Positions 15,846-24,128 of a stretch of DNA of 64,000 nt are shown here, one piece after another. The notes under the pieces were generated by a model. The model saw nothing but the letters and a program-made list of their open reading frames with translations, was not told where the DNA came from and made no database searches. The DNA comes from Pararheinheimera marina (GTDB lineage: Bacteria > Pseudomonadota > Gammaproteobacteria > Enterobacterales > Alteromonadaceae). The stretch spans positions 315,885-379,884 of the forward strand of contig NZ_JBHSGB010000005.1 in the NCBI RefSeq assembly GCF_042654345.1. The letters run 5' to 3'. Both the position numbers and the translations under genes were made by a program. Position 1 is the first letter of the stretch. Each line of letters begins with the position of its first letter.

Positions 15846-18605
15846 TTACATGCGTGGCGGCGGAGGCGCCAACACTTCGCGATTACCGTTATGACCGGCG
15901 CCACTGACAATACCGCTCATTTCCATCTGTTCTACCAGACGCGCCGCGCGATTATAGCCAATACGGAAGCGGCGTTGAACACTGGACACTGAGACTTTGC
16001 GCGCTTCGGTGACAAAAGCAACAGCCTGGTCAAACAATGGATCCGATTCCGCGTCTTCGCCTTCTAAAGTTTCGCCTGGCAGCAAGCTGTCTTCGGTCGG
16101 TTCGCCATTTAGAATTTCAGCGATGTAGTTCGGTGTGCCGCGTTTTTTCCAGTCCGACACCACGTTGTGTACTTCATGGTCGTCAACAAAGGCGCCATGC
16201 ACCCGGGTCGGCACGCCTGAACCCGGAGGCAGATACAACATGTCGCCCTGACCTAACAGGCTTTCAGCGCCTTGTTGGTCCAGAATGGTTCTGGAGTCAA
16301 TTTTTGACGACACCTGGAACGCAATACGGGTTGGAATATTGGCCTTAATCAGACCGGTGATCACGTCGACCGACGGCCGCTGGGTGGCGAGGATCAGGTG
16401 AATACCTGCCGCCCGGGCTTTTTGCGCAATACGGGCAATCAGCTCTTCTACTTTTTTACCGACAATCATCATCATGTCGGCAAATTCGTCAATGACCACC
16501 ACAATGGCGGGCAACTTGTCCAGTACAGGCGGCTCAGAGCGCATATCGTCCGACGGCTTCCAAAGCGGGTCTTTAATCGGCGTACCAGCGTCCTGTGCAT
16601 CCTGAATTTTTTGGTTGTAGCCTTTTAAGTTCCGTACGCCCAGCGCCGACATCAGCTTGTAACGGCGTTCCATTTCACCGACACACCAGCGCAGGCCATT
16701 GGCCGCTTCTTTCATATCGGTGACCACTTCAGTCAGCAAATGCGGAATGCCTTCATACACCGACAACTCAAGCATTTTCGGATCAATCATCAGGAAACGC
16801 ACATCTTCCGGCGTGGATTTGTACAACAGACTACAAATCATCACGTTAACCCCAACCGACTTACCCGAGCCTGTGGTACCGGCCACCAGTAAGTGTGGCA
16901 TCCGGGCTAAATCAGCCACCACAGATTTACCTGCAATGTCTTTGCCCAGCACCATGGTCAAAGGCGATTTCGATTGGGTAAAGACTTCATCACCAATCAC
17001 TTCAGATAAACGCACGATTTCACGGTGCTGGTTCGGCAACTCCAGGCCTATGTAGGATTTGCCTGGAATGACTTCCACCACCCGCACGCTAATAGCAGAT
17101 AACGAACGGGCCAGGTCTTTTGACAAGCCAGTAATTTTGCTGACTTTCACCCCTGGCGCTAAATCCAGTTCAAAGCGGGTCACCACAGGGCCAGGGTAAA
17201 CACCGACCACTTTGGCTTCGACGCCAAAGTCCAATAATTTCACTTCCACCAGTCGCGACACCCGCTCTAAATCAGCAGGGTCAATCGGGTTGGTGGCTTT
17301 GTCCGGTCTGTCCAGCAAGGCCAGCGCCGGTAAATCATCGCTGCTGAACCCGGCTTTACGAGGCAGCGGCGTGTCGTCTTCTTCATCGTCGTCTTCAGCC
17401 GGTTCAGCTTGCTGGTAGCTTTGTTGCTGCAGCGCAGCGAAACGTTGCTCGAGCTGCGTCAGACGCTGTGCATCCTGGCCATCATCGGCCGCACTAAAGC
17501 TCAGATCATCATCGGCCAGAGTGTCCACGGCAACAAAAGCGCTGGCCTGGGTTTGCGCATCAAGCGGACTGAATGGCAGTGGTGTCACCTCATCCTGCTC
17601 AGCAAAATAGCCGCGCTTGGGCGCGCTGACAGGCTCAGCCCATGGCAAGTCAAAATCATCATCGTCAGCGCCGGTTAACCGCACCACAGGCAGCTCGACC
17701 GCCTGTGTGGCAACAGCAGCCAGACTGCTGGTCGGTGCCGGCTCAACAGCGACAACTGATGGCTCTGCAACAAATACAGGTTCTGTTCTATCGCTGCTGA
17801 AGTTGGTCGGTGCCGCCTCAAGCGTGTCAACGGACGCTGAAACCGCCGCAGCCATTGCCGCAGGTGCTGACACAGACGGTTGCACTGCCGCAGTCGCTTG
17901 CGACGCAGGCACAGTGGCAGCCTCAGGCTGATGAAATACAGACTGTTGGTCACCCTGGTACTTGCGGCTCAACCATTGATTCAGTCGGGCTGGCAATTGC
18001 ATCAAGCCAGCCAGGGCCGCCCAGACCAAAGCACCTAACTCATCGGCGACAGTGACCCAGGAAATCCCTGTCGCCAATGTCAGCCCCGTACTCAGGCCAC
18101 AGAGCAACAACAAGGTAGTGCCAATAAAATTAAAGTTGGGCAACAGCATATCAGCGACCACGTCGCCAACCACACCACCGGATGAGAAGTAATAAATGTC
18201 ATTGAAGTTGATGCTGCTGATGGCACTGGCCGTGAATACCGTCAGCACCAAACCAAGCAGACGTAACCCCAGGATCATAAAATCCATCTGCAACAGGCTT
18301 TTGGCCCGGCGCAACAACAGAAAACCACCCAAGGCCACCAAGGGCGGCACTAAAAAGGCAATCCAGCCAAAACTAAATAACAGGATATCGGCAAACCAGG
18401 CGCCTTTAGGCCCGGCGTAATTGCGGATTTCAGCCTGGTAACCGGCTTGCGACCAGCTTGGGTCAGCGGGGTCAAACGACAATAACGCCAACAACACAAA
18501 AGCCGCAAAACCAAAGCACAGGATTAACCCGACTTCGGACAGACGTTGCATGGCATTTAACGAAAACAATACCTGGGCGCGCACCCTGATGGCCTCATTC
18601 AACAC
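15846..18605 (-). CDS. ftsK: DNA translocase FtsK
   Basis: Couples septum formation to terminus segregation and dimer resolution. The 919 residues comprise an N-terminal domain with four membrane segments (about 25-175), a poorly conserved Ala/Asp/Glu-rich linker (about 220-430), the RecA-like motor with Walker A GTTGSGKSVGVN and Walker B VVVIDEFADMMM, and the C-terminal gamma winged helix (KVSVSSVQRRFRIGYNRAARLVEQME) that reads KOPS and XerCD sites. The linker is shorter than in E. coli (1329 residues in total). The start is a GTG at 18605; an ATG at 18551 (MQRLSEVG) is an alternative that still keeps all membrane segments. Confidence 0.96.
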   Translation of the reverse strand: MLNEAIRVRAQVLFSLNAMQRLSEVGLILCFGFAAFVLLALLSFDPADPSWSQAGYQAEIRNYAGPKGAWFADILLFSFGWIAFLVPPLVALGGFLLLRRAKSLLQMDFMILGLRLLGLVLTVFTASAISSINFNDIYYFSSGGVVGDVVADMLLPNFNFIGTTLLLLCGLSTGLTLATGISWVTVADELGALVWAALAGLMQLPARLNQWLSRKYQGDQQSVFHQPEAATVPASQATAAVQPSVSAPAAMAAAVSASVDTLEAAPTNFSSDRTEPVFVAEPSVVAVEPAPTSSLAAVATQAVELPVVRLTGADDDDFDLPWAEPVSAPKRGYFAEQDEVTPLPFSPLDAQTQASAFVAVDTLADDDLSFSAADDGQDAQRLTQLEQRFAALQQQSYQQAEPAEDDDEEDDTPLPRKAGFSSDDLPALALLDRPDKATNPIDPADLERVSRLVEVKLLDFGVEAKVVGVYPGPVVTRFELDLAPGVKVSKITGLSKDLARSLSAISVRVVEVIPGKSYIGLELPNQHREIVRLSEVIGDEVFTQSKSPLTMVLGKDIAGKSVVADLARMPHLLVAGTTGSGKSVGVNVMICSLLYKSTPEDVRFLMIDPKMLELSVYEGIPHLLTEVVTDMKEAANGLRWCVGEMERRYKLMSALGVRNLKGYNQKIQDAQDAGTPIKDPLWKPSDDMRSEPPVLDKLPAIVVVIDEFADMMMIVGKKVEELIARIAQKARAAGIHLILATQRPSVDVITGLIKANIPTRIAFQVSSKIDSRTILDQQGAESLLGQGDMLYLPPGSGVPTRVHGAFVDDHEVHNVVSDWKKRGTPNYIAEILNGEPTEDSLLPGETLEGEDAESDPLFDQAVAFVTEARKVSVSSVQRRFRIGYNRAARLVEQMEMSGIVSGAGHNGNREVLAPPPPRM

Positions 18606-18675
18606 AAATTTATTCCATTTACTTCTTAGAATTCTACGGTTTAAAGATACCAGAGACAGCTTTAGCTTGCACCCT

Positions 18676-19161
18676 TTACGTCACGGCAACAAAGCTGGTC
18701 TGCTTTACTTCTTCCATCACCACGTAAGTACGGCTTTCCCGCACGCTGGGCAATCGGAGTAAGGTTTCGCCCAGAAGTTCACGGTAGGCTGCCATATTGG
18801 CCACCCGGGTCTTTAATAAAAAGTCAAAACTGCCAGACACCAGATGACACTCCTGAATTTCATTGAGCTTCTGCACCGCTTTACTGAACTCGTCAAAATC
18901 TTCCGGTGAGGTCTTACTTAGGGTGATTTCAACAAAGACCAACAGCTGTGCCCCTACCTTGTTCGGGTCGACCAGTGCCGTGTAACCAAGAATGTAGCCT
19001 TCAGCCTCCAGCTTGCGCACCCGCTCCAGACAAGGAGTGGCGCTGAGCCCTACCCTCTTCGCCAGCTCTACATTGGCTAAGCGACCGTCATGCTGCAATT
19101 CTGTCAGAATTTTTCTGTCGATCCGGTCAAGCTTCTTGACACTTTTACTGGTCTCATACAT
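18676..19161 (-). CDS. lrp: Leucine-responsive regulatory protein Lrp
   Basis: A 161-residue global feast/famine transcription regulator. The N-terminal winged helix-turn-helix (LDRIDRKILTELQHDGRLANVELAKRVGLSATPCLERVRKLE) and the C-terminal RAM/AsnC effector domain are both complete. It sits upstream of ftsK as in E. coli and is divergent from ald, a gene often under Lrp-family control, so regulation of ald across the shared 136-base spacer is likely. Confidence 0.95.
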   Translation of the reverse strand: MYETSKSVKKLDRIDRKILTELQHDGRLANVELAKRVGLSATPCLERVRKLEAEGYILGYTALVDPNKVGAQLLVFVEITLSKTSPEDFDEFSKAVQKLNEIQECHLVSGSFDFLLKTRVANMAAYRELLGETLLRLPSVRESRTYVVMEEVKQTSFVAVT

Positions 19162-19297
19162 GGCAGATAAAAATATGTTTTTTAATATGAATGCAGGATT
19201 AATAACTTAGATTAAGCCTAAAAACAACAGGTAATTCTGCAAATCTAACTCTATACTAGCCAAAAATTTTACCAACCCCTACAGAGGCGGAATAATT
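19162..19297. promoter_or_regulatory. Divergent lrp/ald regulatory region
   Basis: A 136-base A/T-rich spacer. TATACT (19252-19257) is a plausible -10 for ald, 40 bases before its ATG. No good -35 is seen, as expected for an activated promoter. Lrp binding here is inferred from position only. Confidence 0.4.
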
Positions 19298-20419
19298 ATG
19301 ATTATTGGCGTACCAAAAGAGATTAAAAACCACGAATACCGCGTTGGTATGACACCATCCAGCGTGCGTGAACTGGTTGCTCATGGCCATCAGGTGTTTG
19401 TAGAACACAACGCCGGTGCTGGTATAGGTTTTGGTGATGACGCTTACCAGGCCGCTGGTGCTCAGGTGTTGCCAACTGCAGCTGAAGTTTTTGCCAAAGC
19501 AGAAATGATTGTTAAAGTGAAAGAGCCACAAGCCGTTGAACGCGCCATGCTGCGTGAAGGCCAAATTCTGTTTACTTACCTGCACTTAGCACCAGACCTG
19601 CCGCAGACCGAAGACTTAATCAAATCAAAAGCCATCTGTATCGCCTATGAGACAGTGACAGACAATCGCGGTGGTTTGCCGCTGCTGGCCCCAATGTCTG
19701 AAGTGGCTGGCCGGATGTCCATTCAGGCCGGTGCCCGTGCCCTGGAAAAATCCTGCGCTGGTCGCGGCATGTTGTTAGGCGGTGTGCCTGGTGTGGAACC
19801 TGCAAAAGTGGTGATCATCGGTGGTGGTATGGTCGGTACCAACGCCGCACAAATGGCTGTCGGTATGGGTGCCGATGTGACGGTGCTGGACCGCAGCATC
19901 GACGTGTTACGTCGTATTGATGCCCAGTTTGTTGGCAAAGTCAAAGCGGTGTATTCAACAGCTGACGCACTGGAAAAGCATGTACTGGCTGCTGACTTAG
20001 TCATTGGTGGCGTGCTGATCCCTGGTGCTGCCGCGCCTAAACTGGTCACTGCGGATCACATCAAACGAATGAAACCAGGTTCAGCCATTGTTGACGTGGC
20101 GATTGACCAGGGCGGCTGTGTTGAGACATCCCATGCTACCACCCACGCGGATCCAACCTACATCGTGGACGACGTGGTGCATTACTGCGTCGCCAACATG
20201 CCAGGTGCGGTACCACTGACGTCGACCTTCGCACTGAACAATGCCACACTGCCATTTATCATCCGTCTTGCCAACAAAGGCTACAAGCAAGCTTTACTGG
20301 ACGACGCGCATCTGTTAAATGGTCTGAACGTGATCAACGGTCAGGTGGTGAATCAACACGTTGCCGAAGCGCTGTCTCTGCCATACACTGACCCACGTCA
20401 GGCGTTAGCCGCAGTCTAA
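19298..20419 (+). CDS. ald: Alanine dehydrogenase
   Basis: NAD-dependent oxidative deamination of L-alanine to pyruvate and ammonium, or the reverse, in the cytoplasm. The 373 residues start MIIGVPKEIKNHEYRVGMTPS, the family's hallmark. Substrate residues are in MIVKVKEPQ (Lys) and FTYLHLAPD (His), and the NAD-binding loop is VVIIGGGMVGTNAAQMAVGMGADVTVLD. VAIDQGGCVETSHATTHADPTY completes the catalytic region with its Asp. It has its own terminator. Together with NAD-GDH downstream it fits growth on amino acids. Confidence 0.97.
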   Translation: MIIGVPKEIKNHEYRVGMTPSSVRELVAHGHQVFVEHNAGAGIGFGDDAYQAAGAQVLPTAAEVFAKAEMIVKVKEPQAVERAMLREGQILFTYLHLAPDLPQTEDLIKSKAICIAYETVTDNRGGLPLLAPMSEVAGRMSIQAGARALEKSCAGRGMLLGGVPGVEPAKVVIIGGGMVGTNAAQMAVGMGADVTVLDRSIDVLRRIDAQFVGKVKAVYSTADALEKHVLAADLVIGGVLIPGAAAPKLVTADHIKRMKPGSAIVDVAIDQGGCVETSHATTHADPTYIVDDVVHYCVANMPGAVPLTSTFALNNATLPFIIRLANKGYKQALLDDAHLLNGLNVINGQVVNQHVAEALSLPYTDPRQALAAV

Positions 20420-20436
20420 GCGTCTATTTTTAAGCG

Positions 20437-20466
20437 AAAAAGCCGGACTATGGTCCGGCTTTTTTA
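20437..20466 (+). terminator. Rho-independent terminator of ald
   Basis: AAAAAGCCGGAC-TATG-GTCCGGCTTTTTT hairpin with T-run, 18 bases after the ald stop. Confidence 0.93.
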
Positions 20467-20484
20467 TGTTCACAAGGAAATTCC

Positions 20485-20943
20485 ATGTCTCGTTTGATTG
20501 TTTTATTTGCCCTGCTGGGGATCACCGCCTGCCAGGCGCAGCAAATCCAGCCCGAGTCGGTGCAGTTTGACAAAGAGTGGTTGCAACTGGGGACAGAGCA
20601 GATAGAAGTCGAGCTGGCCATTAGCCCTGAGCAGCGGGCGCAGGGCCTGATGCACAGACTGAATGTGCAGACCGGCATGTTATTTATTGGTGACGAAGTG
20701 CGCCCTATGGCGTTTTGGATGCTTAATACACCATCTGCGCTGGATTTGGCTTATATCAAAGCGGACTGGACCATTGAACAGGTGATTGCGCTGAAACCTT
20801 TTGATCAAACCAGCCGTCCGTCAGCTGGCCCTGTGCTGGGAGCCTTGGAAATGCCACTCGGCTGGTTTCAAGCGCATGGCATAAAAGCGGGCGATTCGAT
20901 TAAGCGTTGCGGCAAAACCGCCTGCGACAAGGCTCAGGATTGA
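20485..20943 (+). CDS. DUF192 family lipoprotein
   Basis: A 152-residue protein with a lipoprotein signal peptide ending in GITAC, so the mature protein starts at Cys16 and is probably membrane-anchored in the periplasm. The rest is a DUF192 domain: VELAISPEQRAQGLMHR, TGMLFIGDEVRPMAFWMLNT (the conserved FWM.NT motif), LDLAYI and AGPVLGALEMPLGWF. The function of DUF192 is not settled. AAGGAAA precedes the ATG. It shares 10 bases with the convergent gene on the minus strand. Confidence 0.88.
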   Translation: MSRLIVLFALLGITACQAQQIQPESVQFDKEWLQLGTEQIEVELAISPEQRAQGLMHRLNVQTGMLFIGDEVRPMAFWMLNTPSALDLAYIKADWTIEQVIALKPFDQTSRPSAGPVLGALEMPLGWFQAHGIKAGDSIKRCGKTACDKAQD

Positions 20944-21185
20944 GCCTCGTCTTTTAACAACACTACTTCGGTAAAACCCAAGGCGGCAAAGGCATTACGG
21001 CGATAGTCTTTTAATGCCCCTTTGCCTTTTGCAGTCATCGCCACTTGCTGCTCCATCTTGCGAAATGCCGTTAAATCAATGCCTTCAGCGGCAGCTGCCG
21101 CTTCAAAGGCATCATGGTATTTGTCATAACTGAATGGCTGCTGCTTCAGCACGCCTTTGAATTTATACTGCAGCGTTCTGGCCAT
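20934..21185 (-). CDS. DUF2960 family small protein
   Basis: An 83-residue cytoplasmic protein starting MARTLQYKFKGVLKQQPFSYDKYHDAFEAAAAAEGIDL. I recognise it as a DUF2960-type protein of marine gammaproteobacteria, from the FSYxKxHDxFEAxAxAEGIDL and MEQQVAMTAKG patterns; its function is unknown. The ATG at 21185 has GGGAAAG upstream; the open frame reaches 21233. Its 5' end overlaps the acyltransferase gene by 23 bases on the same strand, and its 3' end overlaps the DUF192 gene tail to tail by 10 bases. Confidence 0.75.
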   Translation of the reverse strand: MARTLQYKFKGVLKQQPFSYDKYHDAFEAAAAAEGIDLTAFRKMEQQVAMTAKGKGALKDYRRNAFAALGFTEVVLLKDEAQS

Positions 21186-22314
21186 AACTTTCCCGTTGTT
21201 TAATTGCAGGTGCAGCGTACATCTGTTCGACATAAGGCCGCAGGCCAGACGACAAGGCCGCCAGCTTTTGTTGATACTGTTGTTGTTCAGTCAGGCTGAC
21301 GGACGGATCCGGCACACCTGCCGCTAAATAGTTGACCGGGAACAGTTTGTAACCTGCCCAGATCTGCCGGTCAATTTCATCCGCGACCTGTTCAGGGCTG
21401 TTGAAATCGCCACTGAGCGGCGTACCGAAATGCACATGAATACGGCCTTTCTGACCTGTAATACCACGCACTATGCTTTGAATATCTTCAAATTCGGATT
21501 TTTTGTATTGGCCGGTACTGGCCAGTTGATGCAGCTCATTGGCTTTGGCTTCATCCAGCGGATCAAACTCATAAGACAAGCAAACAGGCACCAGTTTTAA
21601 ATCCTGGATATAAGCGCTGAACTCCTCACCGCGTTTTTTACCTTCGATAAAAAACATTTTCAGAATGGCATCGTCGGTCTGGTCCAAGCCATCTTTAGCC
21701 CGGCCTTCTTTTTGCGCTATCCAGATTGAATGACCCGTCTCCAGTGAATGCTTGATATAGGCCGACAACTGGCTTAACGCTTTGAGCATTTCACGTGGCG
21801 CTTTGATTGAGCGTTTGACGATAAAGCTTTTGTTCAGCTTCATCAGCTCTGTGGCACAGGGCATTTTTAATAAATTGTCGCCAATGGCAATACGCACTGT
21901 GTCCATGCCTTTTTGGTGCAGGCACCAATTGACCAATGCCGGGTCCATTGCAATGTCCCGGTGGTTAGACACAAACAAATAAGATTGCTTCGGGTCCAGA
22001 TGTTCCAGACCAGACACCGTCATGCCACTTGAGCTTTGCCGCAGACTTTGTTCCAAAAAGTCAGCAACCAGATGCTGCACATCCGACACCGTCTTTAAGC
22101 TGCTGGCTTTGCGTTTCAACATCCAGCGCAGCAAAGGAGTAAACAAATAACGAATAGCTTTGGGCCAGCTGGCCAGACGGTAATTCAGAATAGCGTGTAG
22201 GAAGTCCTGATCATCCAACAGGCGGCTGATCGCCCCCTGCACTTCGTCATCATGATAAGGACGGATTTCCAGAAAAGGATCCGATTGAGTAGACACTAAT
22301 GATTCATCCAGCAC
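21163..22314 (-). CDS. PlsC-type glycerol acyltransferase family protein
   Basis: A 383-residue putative 1-acyl-sn-glycerol-3-phosphate or related acyltransferase, membrane-associated. The acyltransferase motif I is present as FVSNHRDIAMDPALV (HxxxxxD spacing with His and Asp). Conserved downstream blocks are FIVKRSIKAPREM and the glycine/glutamate block IWIAQKEGRAKDGLDQTDDAILKMF. It is longer than PlsC (~245 residues), with about 90 extra N-terminal residues. The start is uncertain: a GTG at 22314 without a clear ribosome-binding site, or a GTG at 22296. Substrate specificity cannot be assigned. Confidence 0.8.
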   Translation of the reverse strand: MLDESLVSTQSDPFLEIRPYHDDEVQGAISRLLDDQDFLHAILNYRLASWPKAIRYLFTPLLRWMLKRKASSLKTVSDVQHLVADFLEQSLRQSSSGMTVSGLEHLDPKQSYLFVSNHRDIAMDPALVNWCLHQKGMDTVRIAIGDNLLKMPCATELMKLNKSFIVKRSIKAPREMLKALSQLSAYIKHSLETGHSIWIAQKEGRAKDGLDQTDDAILKMFFIEGKKRGEEFSAYIQDLKLVPVCLSYEFDPLDEAKANELHQLASTGQYKKSEFEDIQSIVRGITGQKGRIHVHFGTPLSGDFNSPEQVADEIDRQIWAGYKLFPVNYLAAGVPDPSVSLTEQQQYQQKLAALSSGLRPYVEQMYAAPAIKQRESYGQNAAV

Positions 22315-22383
22315 AAAAAAAGAAGCTGTATTCTACCGACAGCTACGCGACTGGCTAGTCCGATCAGGCAAAATACTCCAAAA

Positions 22384-22914
22384 CTAGGCGGACAGCAGAT
22401 AAGCCGAACCTGAACTGAACGGGCTTAATCTGTTCGCCAGCACTCTGACATGACTTAGCGCCGAAAGTTCTTTGCCGGTTAATGTGTGAACAGATTCGAG
22501 TAACAGACAGTCAGCCGTCTGACCTTCGCAGGCAAACAGCAGCGCTTTGGCCGGACTTTGCCCTGCCAGCAGCACCAGGCTGTAATCCGCCATCGCACGC
22601 GATGCAGTGCCAAATTGAAAGTAATGACTTTTTTGCACCGCGGCCGCGGCAAAATGACGAATGGCCATTAAGCGCAATGCACATGGCATCGCTAGCTCAG
22701 CAGGCACCAGGGATTCAAGCTGCTCCAGTTGTTCCATCAACAGACCGGCATGCTCCAGCGTCAAGGCCGCAACGTCGCCCTGTTGCACCGGGCAATGCCG
22801 CAGCTGCTTTTGTGTCAGCCCGGAGCACAGCACAGTGGACGCATCCAGGCACAGTTGCAAGGTGCCTTGTTGCGGGCAAAACTGCCAGCGCCAGTTGGGG
22901 TTGATAAACAGCAT
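22384..22914 (-). CDS. zapC: Cell division protein ZapC
   Basis: A cytoplasmic FtsZ-associated protein that promotes bundling of protofilaments at midcell. The 176 residues match E. coli ZapC in length. They show NWRW near the N-terminus, ALRLMAIRHFAAAAVQKSHYFQFG in the middle (compare the ALVAIRYLKPQMPKSWHF block) and a C-terminal VRVLANRLSPF (compare IMNDRLKP). Sequence similarity in this family is low, but its position immediately downstream of pyrD is the same as in E. coli. AAGGATG precedes the ATG. Confidence 0.85.
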   Translation of the reverse strand: MLFINPNWRWQFCPQQGTLQLCLDASTVLCSGLTQKQLRHCPVQQGDVAALTLEHAGLLMEQLEQLESLVPAELAMPCALRLMAIRHFAAAAVQKSHYFQFGTASRAMADYSLVLLAGQSPAKALLFACEGQTADCLLLESVHTLTGKELSALSHVRVLANRLSPFSSGSAYLLSA

Positions 22915-23015
22915 TCAGAGCATCCTTATTCAGTGATTGCTGTTTGTTCTACCCCAGCCTATCGGGCTTGCCAAAGATTATTTGGTGCTAAGTTTTCAGG
23001 ATCAGAAACTGATCC

Positions 23016-24026
23016 TTATAAGCTCTCAACGATCTCTTTAATCAACTGTGGACCGCGGTAAATAAAGTTGCTGTAGACCTGCACCAGGTTAGCACCGGCG
23101 GCCAGTTTCTCTTGCGCTGCTGCCGCAGAATCAATGCCACCGACGCCAATAATTGGCAGCTTTGGACCCAGCGCAGAGCGCAGCTGGCGGACGATTTCCG
23201 TGCTTTTCTGCTGTACTGGCAAGCCGCTTAAGCCGCCCATTTCGCCGCCATGCTTCAGGTGTGCGACAGCGGTTTTATCCAGGGTGGTATTGGTGGCAAT
23301 CACGCCGTCCATTTTACTGGCCAACAAAGTTTCAGCCACTTGCTGCACAGCCACAGGATCCATGTCCGGCGCAATTTTTACAAAGACCGGCACATACTTA
23401 TCCTGCTGAGCCTGTAAATCCAGCTGCTCGTTTTTCACCGCCTGCAACAAATCCAGCAAGGCATCGCCAAACTGCAGATCGCGTAAGCCCGGCGTATTGG
23501 GTGAAGAAATATTGACCGTGATATAGCTGGCATGGGCATAGACTTTGCGCATGCATTCAATGTAATCGTCTTTGCCTTTTTCGTTCGGCGTGTCTTTATT
23601 CTTGCCAATGTTGATGCCAAGCACGCCTTTGTAACTGGCTTTTTTTACGTTTTCGACCAGGTAATCAACCCCCTTATTGTTAAACCCCATGCGGTTAATA
23701 ATGGCGCTGGCTTCTGGTAAGCGGAATAAACGCGGTTTGTCATTGCCAGCCTGAGGCCGCGGTGTGACAGTCCCGACTTCGATAAAACCAAAACCCATCT
23801 GACCGAAGGCATCAATGCAATCGGCATTTTTATCCAGACCGGCGGCCAGACCGACCGGGTTGTCGAAATGCAGCCCTGCCACTGTCACAGGTTTTTTCGG
23901 CAACTGCTGGCGCCACAATAAAGAAGCTGGGGTGTTTTTCAAATGTTTAAGGCTGCCCAGTGCCAGGTGGTGAGAAAACTCGGCATCAGTACAAAACATC
24001 AAAGAACGGGCTAATGAATAAAACAT
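23016..24026 (-). CDS. pyrD: Dihydroorotate dehydrogenase (quinone), class 2
   Basis: Oxidises dihydroorotate to orotate in pyrimidine synthesis, passing electrons to membrane quinone. The 336 residues from ATG 24026 (MFYSLARSLMFCTDAEFSHH) include the N-terminal helical membrane-binding extension of class 2 enzymes. The core contains PVGLAAGLDKNADCIDAFGQMGFGFIEVGTVTP and the FMN-binding TVNISSPNTPGLRDLQ with the Ser base. The C-terminus has IIGVGGIDSAAAAQEKLAAGANLVQVYS. A TTG six bases upstream (24032) is an alternative start. Confidence 0.95.
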   Translation of the reverse strand: MFYSLARSLMFCTDAEFSHHLALGSLKHLKNTPASLLWRQQLPKKPVTVAGLHFDNPVGLAAGLDKNADCIDAFGQMGFGFIEVGTVTPRPQAGNDKPRLFRLPEASAIINRMGFNNKGVDYLVENVKKASYKGVLGINIGKNKDTPNEKGKDDYIECMRKVYAHASYITVNISSPNTPGLRDLQFGDALLDLLQAVKNEQLDLQAQQDKYVPVFVKIAPDMDPVAVQQVAETLLASKMDGVIATNTTLDKTAVAHLKHGGEMGGLSGLPVQQKSTEIVRQLRSALGPKLPIIGVGGIDSAAAAQEKLAAGANLVQVYSNFIYRGPQLIKEIVESL

Positions 24027-24084
24027 AGTCAACAGGCTTCTCTTGGTTGCAGCGGCTATCCGCAGTTAAACAGGTTCAGGCAAA

Positions 24085-24114
24085 AAAATACCCCGGCAAT
24101 AACCGGGGTATTTT
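24085..24114 (-). terminator. Rho-independent terminator of the glutamate dehydrogenase gene
   Basis: AAAATACCCCGG-TTATTG-CCGGGGTATTTTTTT read on the minus strand, 14 bases after the stop of the upstream gene. Confidence 0.92.
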
Positions 24115-24128
24115 AGCGACTTCTGTGA

